A stretch of DNA of 64,000 nucleotides from Phycisphaeraceae bacterium. GTDB lineage: Bacteria; Planctomycetota; Phycisphaerae; Phycisphaerales; UBA1924. Every line of letters begins with the position of its first letter. The first letter of the stretch is position 1. Location: NCBI GenBank assembly GCA_019636615.1, contig JAHBXF010000002.1, forward strand, positions 1,180,001 through 1,244,000. Direction: 5' to 3'. Position numbers and translations under genes: made by a program. The notes beneath the pieces were generated by a model. The model searched no databases and was not told the DNA's origin. It was given only the letters and a program-made list of their open reading frames with translations. Below, piece by piece: positions 7,723-17,360 of this stretch.

Positions 7723-8856
7723 ATGGCTACTCCCTACTCCAAGGGCCTTGAAGGCGTTGTCGCGGCCGAAACCAAAATGTCCTTCATCGACGGCGAAAAG
7801 GGCATCCTCGAATACGTCGGCATCCCCATCGGCCAACTCGCCGAGCACAGCACCTTCGAAGAAACCGTCTTCCTGCTCTGGAACTCGCGACTTCCGAAGA
7901 AGGGCGAACTCGCCGACTTCACCGCCACGATCCGCGGCCTCTACGACCTGCCCGAGCAGATCGAGGCCATGCTTACCCGCCTGCCCAAAGACGCTCAGCC
8001 CATGCACGCCATGCGCACGCTCGTCTCGGCCCTTGGCCTCATCGACCCCAAGCCGAACGCCACCGACGTTCCCACCGTGCGTCAGAAGGCTGTGAAAATT
8101 CTCGCGTGCGTGCCCACCATGCTCGCCTACTTCCACCGCCACCGCCAGGGCCTGCCCCTCATCCGTCCCGATGCGAGCCTCTCCATCGCCGAAAACTTCC
8201 TCTACATGCTCAACGGCGCCAAGCCCACCCCCACCATGGCACGCGCGATGGATGTCTGCCTCATCCTCCACACCGATCACGGCCTCAACAACAGCACCTT
8301 CTCTGCCCGCGTCGTCATCTCCACGCTCAGCGATATCTACTCCGCGATGACCGCCGCCGTCGGCTCCCTGCGCGGCCCGCTCCACGGCGGCGCCAACGAG
8401 GGCGTCATGGTGATGCTCAACGAGATTCCCACCGTCGATGGCGCCGAGGCATACATCCTCGATAAACTCGCCCGCAAAGACAAAATCATGGGCTTCGGCC
8501 ACCGCGTGTACAAGTCTTACGACCCGCGCGCCACGCACCTTAAGGTGCTCGCCAAGCAACTCGCCCAGGACACCGGCAACATGGACCTTTACGAAAAGTC
8601 CAGCCGCATCGAAAAGACCATGGCCGAGGCCGTCGCCGCCAAGGGCATCTACCCCAACGTCGATTTCTACTCCGCCACCACCTATCACTGCATCGGCCTC
8701 CCGCTCGACCTCTTCACCCCCATGTTTGTCATCGCCCGCGTCGGCGGCTGGGCGGCGCACATCATCGAGCAACTCTCGGACAACCGGCTCTTCCGCCCCG
8801 ATGTAGACTACACCGGCCCCCACGCCGTCAACTACACCCCCATCGACAGCCGCTGA
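7723..8856 (+). CDS. gltA: Citrate synthase
   Basis: Condenses oxaloacetate and acetyl-CoA into citrate. It is about 377 residues, the short form typical of Gram-positive-like and archaeal enzymes rather than the 430-residue E. coli type. Visible family signatures are DHGLNNSTFSARVV (catalytic His), GPLHGGANEGVM (citrate-synthase signature), IMGFGHRVYKSYDPR and the FYSATTYHCIGLPLDLFTP segment with the catalytic Asp region. The ATG at 7723 is preceded by GGAAGGAA, a good ribosome binding site, while the ORF upstream of it lacks family sequence. A strong terminator follows. 2-methylcitrate synthase is a related alternative that motif reading cannot fully exclude. Confidence 0.92.
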   Translation: MATPYSKGLEGVVAAETKMSFIDGEKGILEYVGIPIGQLAEHSTFEETVFLLWNSRLPKKGELADFTATIRGLYDLPEQIEAMLTRLPKDAQPMHAMRTLVSALGLIDPKPNATDVPTVRQKAVKILACVPTMLAYFHRHRQGLPLIRPDASLSIAENFLYMLNGAKPTPTMARAMDVCLILHTDHGLNNSTFSARVVISTLSDIYSAMTAAVGSLRGPLHGGANEGVMVMLNEIPTVDGAEAYILDKLARKDKIMGFGHRVYKSYDPRATHLKVLAKQLAQDTGNMDLYEKSSRIEKTMAEAVAAKGIYPNVDFYSATTYHCIGLPLDLFTPMFVIARVGGWAAHIIEQLSDNRLFRPDVDYTGPHAVNYTPIDSR

Positions 8857-8886
8857 GCCCCACACACACACTCCGCGCCACACCCG

Positions 8887-8912
8887 ACGCCGGCCCCCGG
8901 GCCGGTGTTTTT
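8887..8912 (+). terminator. Rho-independent terminator after gltA
   Basis: A GC-rich inverted repeat (GCCGGCCC / GGGCCGGT) is followed by a run of T, 31 nt after the gltA stop. Confidence 0.8.
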
Positions 8913-9075
8913 CTGCGCTCGCGCTGGCCCCGCAGGCCGGGGCCTTTGGCCATGCCCGCGGGTTGAAGCGCCTCTGGTCTCTCCGCGCCGAGCGCGGAAT
9001 GATTCATGCCATCCGCCGAACATGACCCCGTTCCGTACCGTTCTGGCAGTACACCGCACGCGATCAGGGCCCCGC

Positions 9076-9582
9076 ATGAATCCCGATTCCAACCCCAACC
9101 CTCCGCCCGCGTGGCCCCGCCTGCATAGCCCCCAAGCCGAGGTCATCGCCTACCTCGCCGCACGCTCGCTGCCATGCCCACGCTGCGGGTATGACCTGCA
9201 CGCCCTCACCACCGCGACGTGCCCCGAGTGCGCCGAGCCACTTGAACTGCGGCTCAGTTCCGCCAAGGTCAACTTCGGCTGGCTCATCGTCGCCATGGCC
9301 CCCGGCTGCTTCTCCGGCGTTGCCGCGCTCTTTGTTTCAATCCCCATCGTTGTATCCATCTGGCACGGCTACGCCCCGGGCTCAAGCGGCGTCCCCTGGC
9401 CCATCATCGCCGCCGACATCTTCGGCTATTCCAGCGCGGCATCGCTCATCCTGATCTACCGCCGCCGCGCTGAAATCCTGTCCCGGCCCAGGCGCCAACA
9501 GGCCGCGTTCGCCGGAATCATCTGGGCCATCCACGTCGCGGCGTTCTTTCTCGTGCTCGTCGGCCTCTGGCTCTCGACCTAA
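9076..9582 (+). CDS. Small zinc-ribbon membrane protein, function unknown
   Basis: About 168 residues. The N-terminal part carries a four-cysteine zinc-ribbon, CPRCGYDLHALTTATCPEC, at about residues 33-52. Three or four hydrophobic helices follow, near residues 70-95, 104-124 and 140-165. Such single zinc-ribbon plus membrane proteins are common in planctomycete genomes but have no known role. The start at 9076 is the ATG after which protein-like sequence begins; the longer frame upstream overlaps the gltA terminator. No neighbour gives functional context. Confidence 0.7.
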   Translation: MNPDSNPNPPPAWPRLHSPQAEVIAYLAARSLPCPRCGYDLHALTTATCPECAEPLELRLSSAKVNFGWLIVAMAPGCFSGVAALFVSIPIVVSIWHGYAPGSSGVPWPIIAADIFGYSSAASLILIYRRRAEILSRPRRQQAAFAGIIWAIHVAAFFLVLVGLWLST

Positions 9583-9828
9583 CGCACCCGCGATCTCATG
9601 CCGTGCTGCCGCGAAGCGAAGCGTGCTCAGGTAGCCCGCTGAATCACTGACTTCGTCCGCACGCCGCGCGGGCAAGTGGAAGAAGCCACGGGCACCACAC
9701 GGAATGAAGCGGCGCAACCGCGGCTGACCAGAGAAAGGGGTAACCGCACCTCTGACCAAACGTGTCAGCAAGCGGCTGAATCACATGACCACGAACTGTC
9801 CGACCCAACCAGCAGGGAGAACACGCAC

Positions 9829-11544
9829 TCAGTTTCTCCCCTCACTCCCGAGCCGCTCGGCGACGATCTGGCGGAAGAGGGCTGACGGAGCCTTGTGTGA
9901 TGTCCAAGCCTCAAACTGTGCCGCGGCCTGGCGCACGAACATGCCCTCGCCGCCGCGCGTCGGCCACCCAAGGTCCGCGGCTTGTTTGAGCAGTGGTGTC
10001 TCACGCGGCGAATACACCGTGTCGAAGACCAGCGGCCTTTCGCAGGCGGTGAGTGTGGTGAGATCAACCGGTGACTGGCCCGCGCCCGGGCCGCCCTTCA
10101 TGCCCACGGGTGTCGCGTTGATGATGGCCTGGCAGCAGGTCTTGTGCAGGTCTTGCCAGGGCATGCCCACCACCCTGGCCCCGGTGGCGGACCGAAGATC
10201 ATCGGCCAGCGAACGCGCGGCCTCGGCCCGGCGCGCGTACACCACGGGCGTGCCCCCCTGCGCGGCCACGGCCCACGCGGCGGCGCGGGCGACACCGCCG
10301 GCCCCCAGAATCGCCACGTTGATCCCGGCGAATCTCGCCGCGTGCGTGCCTTGAAGCGAGAGTGCATCGGCGAGTTCATCGGCCAGGGCCGGCGCATCGG
10401 TGTTGGCAACAGAGAAGGCCACGGGCTCTTCGCCCGAGCGTTGGATGACGAGGGTGTTGGCCGCGCCGATGGCGCGGGATGGGGCGTCGATATTCCACCC
10501 TTGCTCGATGGCAAGGCGGACGAGGTTTTCTTTGTGCGGCAGGGTGACACTGCACCCGCAGAAGTCGAGGCGTGGGTGGTGCGCGAGTTCAAGGAGCGTG
10601 GCCTTGAGCGATTCAAAGCCGCCCTCGTCACCGGCGGTGGGTAGAGGGAGCGGGAGGTAGACCGCGTCATGTTCGACCGCTTCGAAGCCCGCGTTGTGGA
10701 TGTGCGGTGAGAGGGAATGGGAAAGTGGCCAGCCGACAACGCCGTAGACACGGGTTGCCGCTCCGATGCGTTTGAAGCGGTACAACTCCAGAAGTTCAGA
10801 GAGCGTCGGCTGACCCGGCGCGGTGGCGGATTCGCTGCGCAGGGCCGCGAACGTGAGGTAGCCGCCGAACTTGGGGGCCAGCACCCGTGAAAGCAGGCCA
10901 AACTCGCCCATGCACAGGGAGATCATGGGTTTGGGGGACGCAGCGGCCAGGTCGAGGGCTTCGAGGTTTTCGCGCACGGAGCGGGCGCGATAGGCGAGTT
11001 TGACAACGCCCGCGGCGGGCTCGTCGGCCATGCGCGCCAGCCGCCGCAGCAGGTCGGCGGGGCGGGCGCGAAAGTCGTGTGCCGAGAGGATAAGGGCTGT
11101 GCCGGCCTGGCGAACCTGGCCGGGGTGTGCGACGCACAGGTTGACCTTCTGCCGAATATTCGCTGAACCGCCGTACGCGGCGAACTCGACATCAATCCAC
11201 CTTGGCGGGGCTGCCCGGTGGCTGACGCACAGGGCCTCGAGCAGCGAGACGCGGGCATCTTCATCACCGTCGTACCCCCCACCTTCCGAGGCCAGGCGGC
11301 AGGTGATGATGCACGGAAGGGGCAGACGCTCGACGAGCGCGGCGATGGTGGCCGTCTGGCGTTCAAAGTCGCGCTGCGGGTCGTGGTCGAAGGCTTCGCC
11401 TTCGGGCCGGCCGGCGTGGTTCATGCCGAAATATTCATCGATCCTGAGTTCCACACAGTCGGCGCCCATCAGCCGGGCTTGGGCGGCGTCGGCGAGGGCA
11501 AGTTCGGGATCGTGAAGGGTGATCGGGACACACAGGAGCGTCAT
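9829..11544 (-). CDS. aroDE: Bifunctional 3-dehydroquinate dehydratase / shikimate dehydrogenase
   Basis: A 571-residue fusion catalysing two consecutive shikimate-pathway steps. Residues 1 to about 230 are a type I dehydroquinase: ELRIDEYF near the start, catalytic His in ILSAHDF and Schiff-base Lys in GVVKLAYRA. From about residue 265 comes shikimate dehydrogenase: VVGWPLSHSLSPHIHNAGF (shikimate binding), VTLPHKEN (catalytic Lys), GAANTLV, NTDAPAL and the NADP Rossmann loop ILGAGGVARAA. The ATG at 11544 begins MTLLCVPITL, where homology starts; the open frame continues far upstream antisense to murE and is not coding there. The fusion is known from plants, Chlamydiae and some planctomycetes. 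Confidence 0.95.
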   Translation of the reverse strand: MTLLCVPITLHDPELALADAAQARLMGADCVELRIDEYFGMNHAGRPEGEAFDHDPQRDFERQTATIAALVERLPLPCIITCRLASEGGGYDGDEDARVSLLEALCVSHRAAPPRWIDVEFAAYGGSANIRQKVNLCVAHPGQVRQAGTALILSAHDFRARPADLLRRLARMADEPAAGVVKLAYRARSVRENLEALDLAAASPKPMISLCMGEFGLLSRVLAPKFGGYLTFAALRSESATAPGQPTLSELLELYRFKRIGAATRVYGVVGWPLSHSLSPHIHNAGFEAVEHDAVYLPLPLPTAGDEGGFESLKATLLELAHHPRLDFCGCSVTLPHKENLVRLAIEQGWNIDAPSRAIGAANTLVIQRSGEEPVAFSVANTDAPALADELADALSLQGTHAARFAGINVAILGAGGVARAAAWAVAAQGGTPVVYARRAEAARSLADDLRSATGARVVGMPWQDLHKTCCQAIINATPVGMKGGPGAGQSPVDLTTLTACERPLVFDTVYSPRETPLLKQAADLGWPTRGGEGMFVRQAAAQFEAWTSHKAPSALFRQIVAERLGSEGRN

Positions 11545-11727
11545 GGGGTGTGCTCGTTGAAGGAGAAGGCGGGCGGGGCGAGCCGGGGGAGATCGGAATG
11601 ATGATCGATCGTTGCACGTCTCGGGCGTGAGGGGGCCGATATCATCCGGCCGACGTGCCACGCCGCCATGGAGGGCGGCGGGCGGGTCGAGCAAACTCCC
11701 GGAGGCGCCCAGAGCGCGGCGCGACGC

Positions 11728-13338
11728 ATGGACCTGCGCGAACTCATCCAGGGCATCGATGTTGAAGTGCTGCACGCGCCGGGCCCTGAGTGGCAGCGGG
11801 TGCGCATCTGCGACCTGACCGAAGACAGCCGGACCGCGCTGCCGGGCTCGCTGTTTGTGGCGCGCCGGGGCGGGGCGAGCGACGGCAACGCCTATGTGAT
11901 GCAGGCCGCCGAGGCCGGCGCCGCGGCGGTGCTGACCGACGACCCGGAACTTCGGGCCCCGGAGGGAGTGCCGGTCTTGTACGCGCGCGAGATCGCCCCG
12001 GCGGCGGCGCAGATCGCCGAGCGGTTTTACGGCGGCGCGGGTGCCAGGCTGCGGCTGGTGGGTGTAACGGGCACGAACGGAAAATCGACCGTGACATCGC
12101 TGGTGTGGCAGATGATGAACGCGAGCGGGCGGCGCTACGGGCTCATCGGCACCGTTGAGGTGGATGACGGCGCGGGTGTGGAACGGGCGACGATGACCAC
12201 GCCGCCGGCGATTGAACTGTCGCGCACGCTGGCGGTCATGGAAGACAACGGCTGCGCCGGGGCCGCGCTTGAGGTCTCGAGCCACGCGCTGGACCAGGGA
12301 CGAACGGCGGCGGTGCGCTTCGAGGTAGGGGTGTTCACCAACCTCACGGGCGACCACCTGGACTATCACAAAACGATGGATGCGTATGGCGCGGCCAAGG
12401 CGCGGCTCTTCTCGTCGCTGGAACGCGGGGCGCTGGCGGTCATCAACGCTGACGACCCGGCCGGAGAGGTCATGGCCCGCGCCAGCGGCGCGGCTGTGCT
12501 TCTGTGCAGCATCGAAGGCAAGAACACGGCCGGGTGCGCGGCCGAGATTCTGCACGAGCGCATCGAGGGGTCGCTGGTGAACTTTGCCGGGCCGTGGGGA
12601 CGCGTCGAGAGCGTGAGCGTGCCGCTGATCGGACGCTACAACATCATGAACGCGCTGCAGGCGGTGGCGGTGTGCCACAGGCTGGGGCTTGATGCCCAGA
12701 CCATCGCGCGGCTGGTGCCGGGGCTGAAGGCCCCGCGCGGACGCATGGAGCGTGTGAACGCACCCGGGGATGACATCAGCGTGTTTGTGGATTATGCCCA
12801 CAGCGACGATTCGCTGCGCCACGCGCTGGCATCCCTGCGCGGGGTGATGGAGCGAGGGCCCGGGCCCGGCGGGGCGATCCGCGGCGCGGCGGGCGCTGAT
12901 TCGCCGCCCGATGAAACGGGTGGTCGGCTGTGGGTCGTCTTCGGGTGCGGGGGAAACAGAGACACCACGAAACGGCCGCGCATGGGGCGCACCGCGGCTG
13001 AACTGGCGGATATCGTGGTGGTGACGAGCGACAACCCGCGCACAGAGCGCCCCAGCGAGATCATCGATCAGATTCTTGCTGGCGTTGCGGGGCATCACAG
13101 GGCGAAGGTTCGTGTGCAGCCAGACCGGGCGAGGGCCATCGCCGGTGCGGTGGAAGAGGCTCGCGCCGGGGACGTTGTGATCATCGCGGGCAAGGGTCAC
13201 GAGACAGAGCAGATTGTGCCCGACGGCAAGGGCGGAACGGTGACGGTTCACTTTGACGACGCCGAAGAGGCCCGGGCCGCGCTGGCGAAACGGCGCGGCG
13301 ACGCACCGAAAGCAGACAGGAGCGCAAGACACGCATGA
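11728..13338 (+). CDS. murE: UDP-N-acetylmuramoyl-tripeptide synthetase (MurE)
   Basis: Cytoplasmic ligase that adds the third amino acid to UDP-MurNAc-L-Ala-D-Glu in peptidoglycan synthesis. It is about 536 residues. It shows the P-loop VTGTNGKSTV, the middle-domain TNLTGDHLDYH and a C-terminal DNPRTE, the motif that in this family indicates meso-diaminopimelate rather than lysine. The ATG at 11728 (MDLRELIQG) is chosen over the ATG at 11668 because protein homology starts there. Its 3' end overlaps murF by 4 nt (ATGA), so translation is coupled. It diverges from aroDE. The gene supports a genuine peptidoglycan pathway in this organism. Confidence 0.94.
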   Translation: MDLRELIQGIDVEVLHAPGPEWQRVRICDLTEDSRTALPGSLFVARRGGASDGNAYVMQAAEAGAAAVLTDDPELRAPEGVPVLYAREIAPAAAQIAERFYGGAGARLRLVGVTGTNGKSTVTSLVWQMMNASGRRYGLIGTVEVDDGAGVERATMTTPPAIELSRTLAVMEDNGCAGAALEVSSHALDQGRTAAVRFEVGVFTNLTGDHLDYHKTMDAYGAAKARLFSSLERGALAVINADDPAGEVMARASGAAVLLCSIEGKNTAGCAAEILHERIEGSLVNFAGPWGRVESVSVPLIGRYNIMNALQAVAVCHRLGLDAQTIARLVPGLKAPRGRMERVNAPGDDISVFVDYAHSDDSLRHALASLRGVMERGPGPGGAIRGAAGADSPPDETGGRLWVVFGCGGNRDTTKRPRMGRTAAELADIVVVTSDNPRTERPSEIIDQILAGVAGHHRAKVRVQPDRARAIAGAVEEARAGDVVIIAGKGHETEQIVPDGKGGTVTVHFDDAEEARAALAKRRGDAPKADRSARHA

Positions 13339-14867
13339 GTTTCTGGAACCCGGATCATGTCCGCTCGGTGGTTGGGGGGGTGTGGCTGTCTCGCGGGCAG
13401 ATGAGCCGCGCCGGGGGCGACACGCTCACCGGGGTGTGCACCGACAGCCGGAGTGTGCGGTCGGGCGAGGTGTTTGTGGCGCTCAAGGGTGAGCGTGTGG
13501 ACGGGCACGCCTACGTGGCCGATGCGCTGCGCGGGGGCGCGGCGATGGCGCTGGTGGGCGAGGGATATTCGATGCCCTCGGCGGGTTCGAGCGGGGCGTG
13601 GGTGGCACGGGTAGACGACACGGGCGCGGCCCTGCTGCGGCTGGCGACGGCCTACCGGCGGACGCTGGAGGGCACGCGGGTGATCGCCGTCGGCGGATCG
13701 AACGGCAAGACGACGACGTGCCGGCTGTTGCAGGCGGTGCTCTCGCGCGGGCTGAAAGGCAGCGCGAGCCCCAAGAGTTTCAACAACGCGGTTGGTGTGC
13801 CGCTGACGATCCTGCGCGCCACGCGCGGAGATCAATACCTTGTGTGCGAAGTAGGAACGAACGCGCCGGGGGAGATCGGCACGCTGGCGAAAGTGGTCGA
13901 GCCCGACATCGCGGTGATTACCAGCGTGGGCCGCGAGCACCTCGAGGGGCTGGGCGACATCCACGGTGTTGTGCGCGAAGAGGTGAGCCTGCTGAGCACG
14001 CTGCGCCCGGGCGGCATGGCGGTGGTGAACGCCGATTCGGGCCTGCTTGTCGAGGCGGCGTCGGCGCTGCTGGCGGCATTCAACCGCGCGAGAGGGCAGG
14101 GGGCCAAGACATCACTGCTCGTGACCTTCGGCACCGACGCACGGGCGAATCTGCGCATTGTTCAATCGTCGCAGGACGAATCGGGCGTCTCGTTCACGCT
14201 CAATGACCGCAGCGCATACCGGCTGGGGCTGCTGGGGCTGCATAACGCCTCGAACGCGGCCGCGGTCGTGGCGGTCGCGCGGCGTCTGGGCATCAGCGGT
14301 GAAGAGATCGAGAAAGGGCTGCTGGAAGCACGCGGGCCTGAGATGCGCATGCAGCGGCTGGATGTGGGCGGCGTGACTTTTCTCAACGATGCCTACAACG
14401 CCAACCCGGAGTCGGCGGTTGCCGCGATCCAGACCTTCGCCGACGTGTATGGGCGTGCAGGGGCCGCGGGCCGCCGCGTGCTGGTGCTGGGCGACATGCT
14501 CGAACTGGGCGACGAGGGCGCGAGGCTGCACCGGGAGGTGGGCGAGGCGGCGGCGGCGTCGGGAGCCTTTGACGCGGCGGTCCTTGTGGGCAACCTGGCG
14601 TTGCACGCGGCGGAGCCTCTGCGGCGGGTGATCGGGGCCGGGGCGTTGATGCCGTTTGAAGACTGCGAGCGTGGCCGCGCGGCAGAGATCGCGGCGCTGC
14701 TTGGCCCGGGAGACCGGGTGCTGCTCAAGGGCTCTCGCAGGATGGGGCTTGAGCGCATCGTGGCCGAGCGGGCCAGCGCGGCGAAGGGCGCGGGCACACC
14801 GGCGATCGAGCCGCGCGATGCGCTGTGGACACAGGCAAGACCCGCACCGCCGACAACAACGCCTTGA
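13335..14867 (+). CDS. murF: UDP-N-acetylmuramoyl-tripeptide--D-alanyl-D-alanine ligase (MurF)
   Basis: Adds D-Ala-D-Ala to the UDP-MurNAc-tripeptide. It is 510 residues. Visible are the N-terminal TDSRSVRSGEVFVALKGERVDGH, the P-loop VGGSNGKTTT, NNAVGVPLT, EVGTNAPGEIG and the C-terminal LNDAYNANPESA with VLVLGDMLELG. It starts 4 nt inside the murE stop and is followed by mraY after 36 nt, so the three genes form one operon. The C-terminal 25 residues are Pro- and Thr-rich and look dispensable. Confidence 0.94.
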   Translation: MSFWNPDHVRSVVGGVWLSRGQMSRAGGDTLTGVCTDSRSVRSGEVFVALKGERVDGHAYVADALRGGAAMALVGEGYSMPSAGSSGAWVARVDDTGAALLRLATAYRRTLEGTRVIAVGGSNGKTTTCRLLQAVLSRGLKGSASPKSFNNAVGVPLTILRATRGDQYLVCEVGTNAPGEIGTLAKVVEPDIAVITSVGREHLEGLGDIHGVVREEVSLLSTLRPGGMAVVNADSGLLVEAASALLAAFNRARGQGAKTSLLVTFGTDARANLRIVQSSQDESGVSFTLNDRSAYRLGLLGLHNASNAAAVVAVARRLGISGEEIEKGLLEARGPEMRMQRLDVGGVTFLNDAYNANPESAVAAIQTFADVYGRAGAAGRRVLVLGDMLELGDEGARLHREVGEAAAASGAFDAAVLVGNLALHAAEPLRRVIGAGALMPFEDCERGRAAEIAALLGPGDRVLLKGSRRMGLERIVAERASAAKGAGTPAIEPRDALWTQARPAPPTTTP

Positions 14868-14903
14868 GACATCACGGAGCACCTGGGGAATGGGGACCAA
14901 CGC

Positions 14904-16070
14904 ATGATCTACATATTGCTCGAGGCGGTTCGCAACTGGCTGTTCGAGTACAACCTGTACCGGTTTGTCGGGGTGCTGGATCAACTGCAGTTCAGGGCGC
15001 TGGCGGCGGCCGGGCTTTCGTTCGCGCTGGTGCTGGTGCTGGGCAAACCGACGATCAGGTGGCTACGGCGGATGAAGATCGGCGACTCGGGCGAGAGCGA
15101 TTCACCGTTGATCGCCGAGCACGCTCGCGCGAAGGCCAACGTGCCGACCATGGGGGGCGTGCTGATCGTTGGAGCGATTCTGGTGAGCACGCTGCTGCTG
15201 GCGGATATCCGGCAGTTCTACATTCAACTCGGGCTCATCGTCGTGGTGTGGCTGGCGGCGCTGGGCGGGGCGGATGACTGGCTGAAACTCACCGCCAGCC
15301 GTCGCGGCATCGGCAGCCGGCAGGGCCTCTACGCCTGGGAGAAACTGATCTTTCAACTGGGGATCGGTGTTCTGGCCGGGTGGTTTCTCTATAACCAGGG
15401 GCAAAGCGCCGAAGACCTCAGGCACGTTCTGAACCTGCCGTTTCAGAAGACCTATGAGAGTGCGCAAGGGGGGATCAGCGAAGGGCTGATCTATCTGCCC
15501 AAGGCGGTTTTCATCGTGCTCGCGTGCATGATGATCGCGGGCATGAGCAACGCGGTGAACATCTCGGACGGCATGGACGGCCTGGCCGCGGGGACGAGCG
15601 CGGCCGTGCTGGTGGGCGCGTTCATTCTCTGCTTCATCGCGGGGCAGCAGGGGCTGGCGCAGTTTCTGCTTGTGCCGCACGTGCCCTACGCCGAAGAACT
15701 GGCCGTGCTGGCGGGGGCGACGGCCGGGGCCTCGCTGGGCTTTTTATGGTGGAACTGCTCGCCGGCCTCGGTCTTCATGGGCGACACGGGCGCGCTGGCG
15801 CTGGGGGGCGTGCTGGGGTACATCGCGGTGGTGGTGCGGCAGGAGATTGTCGTGCTGCTGATGTCGGGGGTGTTCCTCATCGAGATTGGTTCGGTCGCGC
15901 TGCAGGTGGGCTATTTCAAACTCACCGGCGGCAAGCGGCTCTTCAAGATCGCACCCTATCACCACAATCTGCACAACAGAGGCTGGCCCGAGCAGCAGGT
16001 GGTGGCCCGGTTCTGGCTCATTTCGGTGCTGCTGGTGGTGCTCGGGCTGATCTCGCTGAAACTGCGCTGA
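14904..16070 (+). CDS. mraY: Phospho-N-acetylmuramoyl-pentapeptide-transferase (MraY)
   Basis: Integral membrane enzyme that makes lipid I from UDP-MurNAc-pentapeptide and undecaprenyl phosphate. It is 388 residues with about ten hydrophobic helices. Active-site sequences are GGADDWLKL, NISDGMDGLA and VFMGDTGALALGG. The usual HHHxE loop reads PYHHNLHNRGWPE here, so the third His is Asn and the Glu is His, a departure from the textbook motif. It is the last gene of the murE-murF-mraY run. No murD, ftsW or murG follows; the next gene is convergent. Identity is secure from the Asp motifs. Confidence 0.93.
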   Translation: MIYILLEAVRNWLFEYNLYRFVGVLDQLQFRALAAAGLSFALVLVLGKPTIRWLRRMKIGDSGESDSPLIAEHARAKANVPTMGGVLIVGAILVSTLLLADIRQFYIQLGLIVVVWLAALGGADDWLKLTASRRGIGSRQGLYAWEKLIFQLGIGVLAGWFLYNQGQSAEDLRHVLNLPFQKTYESAQGGISEGLIYLPKAVFIVLACMMIAGMSNAVNISDGMDGLAAGTSAAVLVGAFILCFIAGQQGLAQFLLVPHVPYAEELAVLAGATAGASLGFLWWNCSPASVFMGDTGALALGGVLGYIAVVVRQEIVVLLMSGVFLIEIGSVALQVGYFKLTGGKRLFKIAPYHHNLHNRGWPEQQVVARFWLISVLLVVLGLISLKLR

Positions 16071-16073
16071 GTG

Positions 16074-17360
16074 TCAGCGGTGGCCGGGCGGCGCCGCGCT
16101 GGGGGCCAGCAACAGGAGCGGCCGCCAGAAAACGGCGCGGTCCTGGATCGGCCCGGAAGGGCCCTCGAGAAGCGAGACGCGGAGCGTGCGTCCCGGCGCG
16201 GGCTCGCCCAGCGCGATGTTGAGTTCGGCCATGGGGCTTTGAGCGTGCAACCTGGCGCGGAAGAGTTCTGTGGATGCGCCCGCGGAAGAACGAACCTCGA
16301 CCACGACTTCGCAGTCTCCCCAGACGCGGCTGGCCGGCGGGAGTTCGCACATGGCCGCGAAACGAACCGCGGCCTCTGGCAGGTCCCACTCGCACTCCAT
16401 CGGCCCGGGCAGTTCGACACGGGCCGCGCCCAGCGGCGCGGCGGCGACCTCGCCGATGATGGGCGGCGCGGCCCAGCGGCGGCGCGGGCCGGCCTGCACG
16501 CGGGGCTGACCGAGTTTCGCTAGCGGCACCACGCGCGATGCATCAAAGAGAACCGCACGAATGAGGCCGGGGTCGAGCGAGATGGCACGGCGAGAGCGGG
16601 GCTCTGTGAGTTCGGCGGCGGTGCCCGGCCCTGAAACCCTGATCACACCGCTGGCGGCCACGGTGCCGTCGTAGAGCCACAGGCGAACACCCTGCGGCGG
16701 GAGCGTGCGAGACGACAGCGTGACCGCGGCGACACGCTCGCTGGGGATGCTCGTCGGCGGCTGGGCGCGGTCTGTCTCAATGTTGATCGTTTCGCCGATG
16801 CTGTCGACAAAACCCACCAGCCGGTCGCCGTTGCGCAGCCAGACGGTGTCTTGTGTGGCACCCGGTGGTTGGCGGGTGTCGGGGCGGCCGGGGTCAGAAT
16901 CTGCGGTGAGTCGCACCGACGCGACGAGTTCGAGGGGGATGGCGCTGCTGCCCCAGAGACGGGTCTCCCAGCCGATGTGGTCTGAGGCAGAACCGGCCGG
17001 CCACAGATTGCCCGGGAAGACCTGGCCGTCGGTCAGATCGAGGCGGCCCTGCGGGCGCGTGTCGCTCAGCGAGCGGTCGCGCCAGGCGATGGGGTCTGAC
17101 ATCATCTCCCCGGACTTCATGAGGGGAGGCAGGATCGCGATGACCTCGTCGCGTAAATATGTGCGGCGCTGCGTGCCGCGCTCGATGCCGATGACGTGCT
17201 CGTCGGTGATGGAGGTAAGGGTGAACTCGCGCTGATTGAGCGAGGCATCGATGAGCACTCGGGGCACCGAGGAAGCAGAAAGTGGCTGGGCCCACGCCAC
17301 AGCGCTGCCGCACGGTGCGATGACAGAGAGGAACAGCGCGGCGTGGAGGTTGCTGGTCAT
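16074..17360 (-). CDS. Exported protein of unknown function, NPCBM-like C-terminus
   Basis: About 428 residues with an N-terminal signal peptide (MTSNLHAALFLSVIAPCGSAVAWA). The middle region has two short glycine- and aspartate-rich strands (WLRNGDRLVGFVDS, LWLYDGTVAASGV) like small beta-barrel repeats. The last 110 residues have the pattern of an NPCBM-type carbohydrate-binding sandwich (GDCEVVVEVRSS... DRAVFWRPLLLL), which is a pattern impression only. Its ATG overlaps the preceding stop by 4 nt, so it is the last gene of the operon that begins at 29181. It converges with mraY with a 3-nt gap. Confidence 0.75.
   Translation of the reverse strand: MTSNLHAALFLSVIAPCGSAVAWAQPLSASSVPRVLIDASLNQREFTLTSITDEHVIGIERGTQRRTYLRDEVIAILPPLMKSGEMMSDPIAWRDRSLSDTRPQGRLDLTDGQVFPGNLWPAGSASDHIGWETRLWGSSAIPLELVASVRLTADSDPGRPDTRQPPGATQDTVWLRNGDRLVGFVDSIGETINIETDRAQPPTSIPSERVAAVTLSSRTLPPQGVRLWLYDGTVAASGVIRVSGPGTAAELTEPRSRRAISLDPGLIRAVLFDASRVVPLAKLGQPRVQAGPRRRWAAPPIIGEVAAAPLGAARVELPGPMECEWDLPEAAVRFAAMCELPPASRVWGDCEVVVEVRSSAGASTELFRARLHAQSPMAELNIALGEPAPGRTLRVSLLEGPSGPIQDRAVFWRPLLLLAPSAAPPGHR

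Noticed and set aside
9829..13332. A 1167-codon minus-strand open frame spanning aroDE and all of murE
   Set aside because: Only the part from the ATG at 11544 codes for AroDE. The extension is antisense to murE and has no protein-like features; long antisense frames are common in GC-rich DNA.
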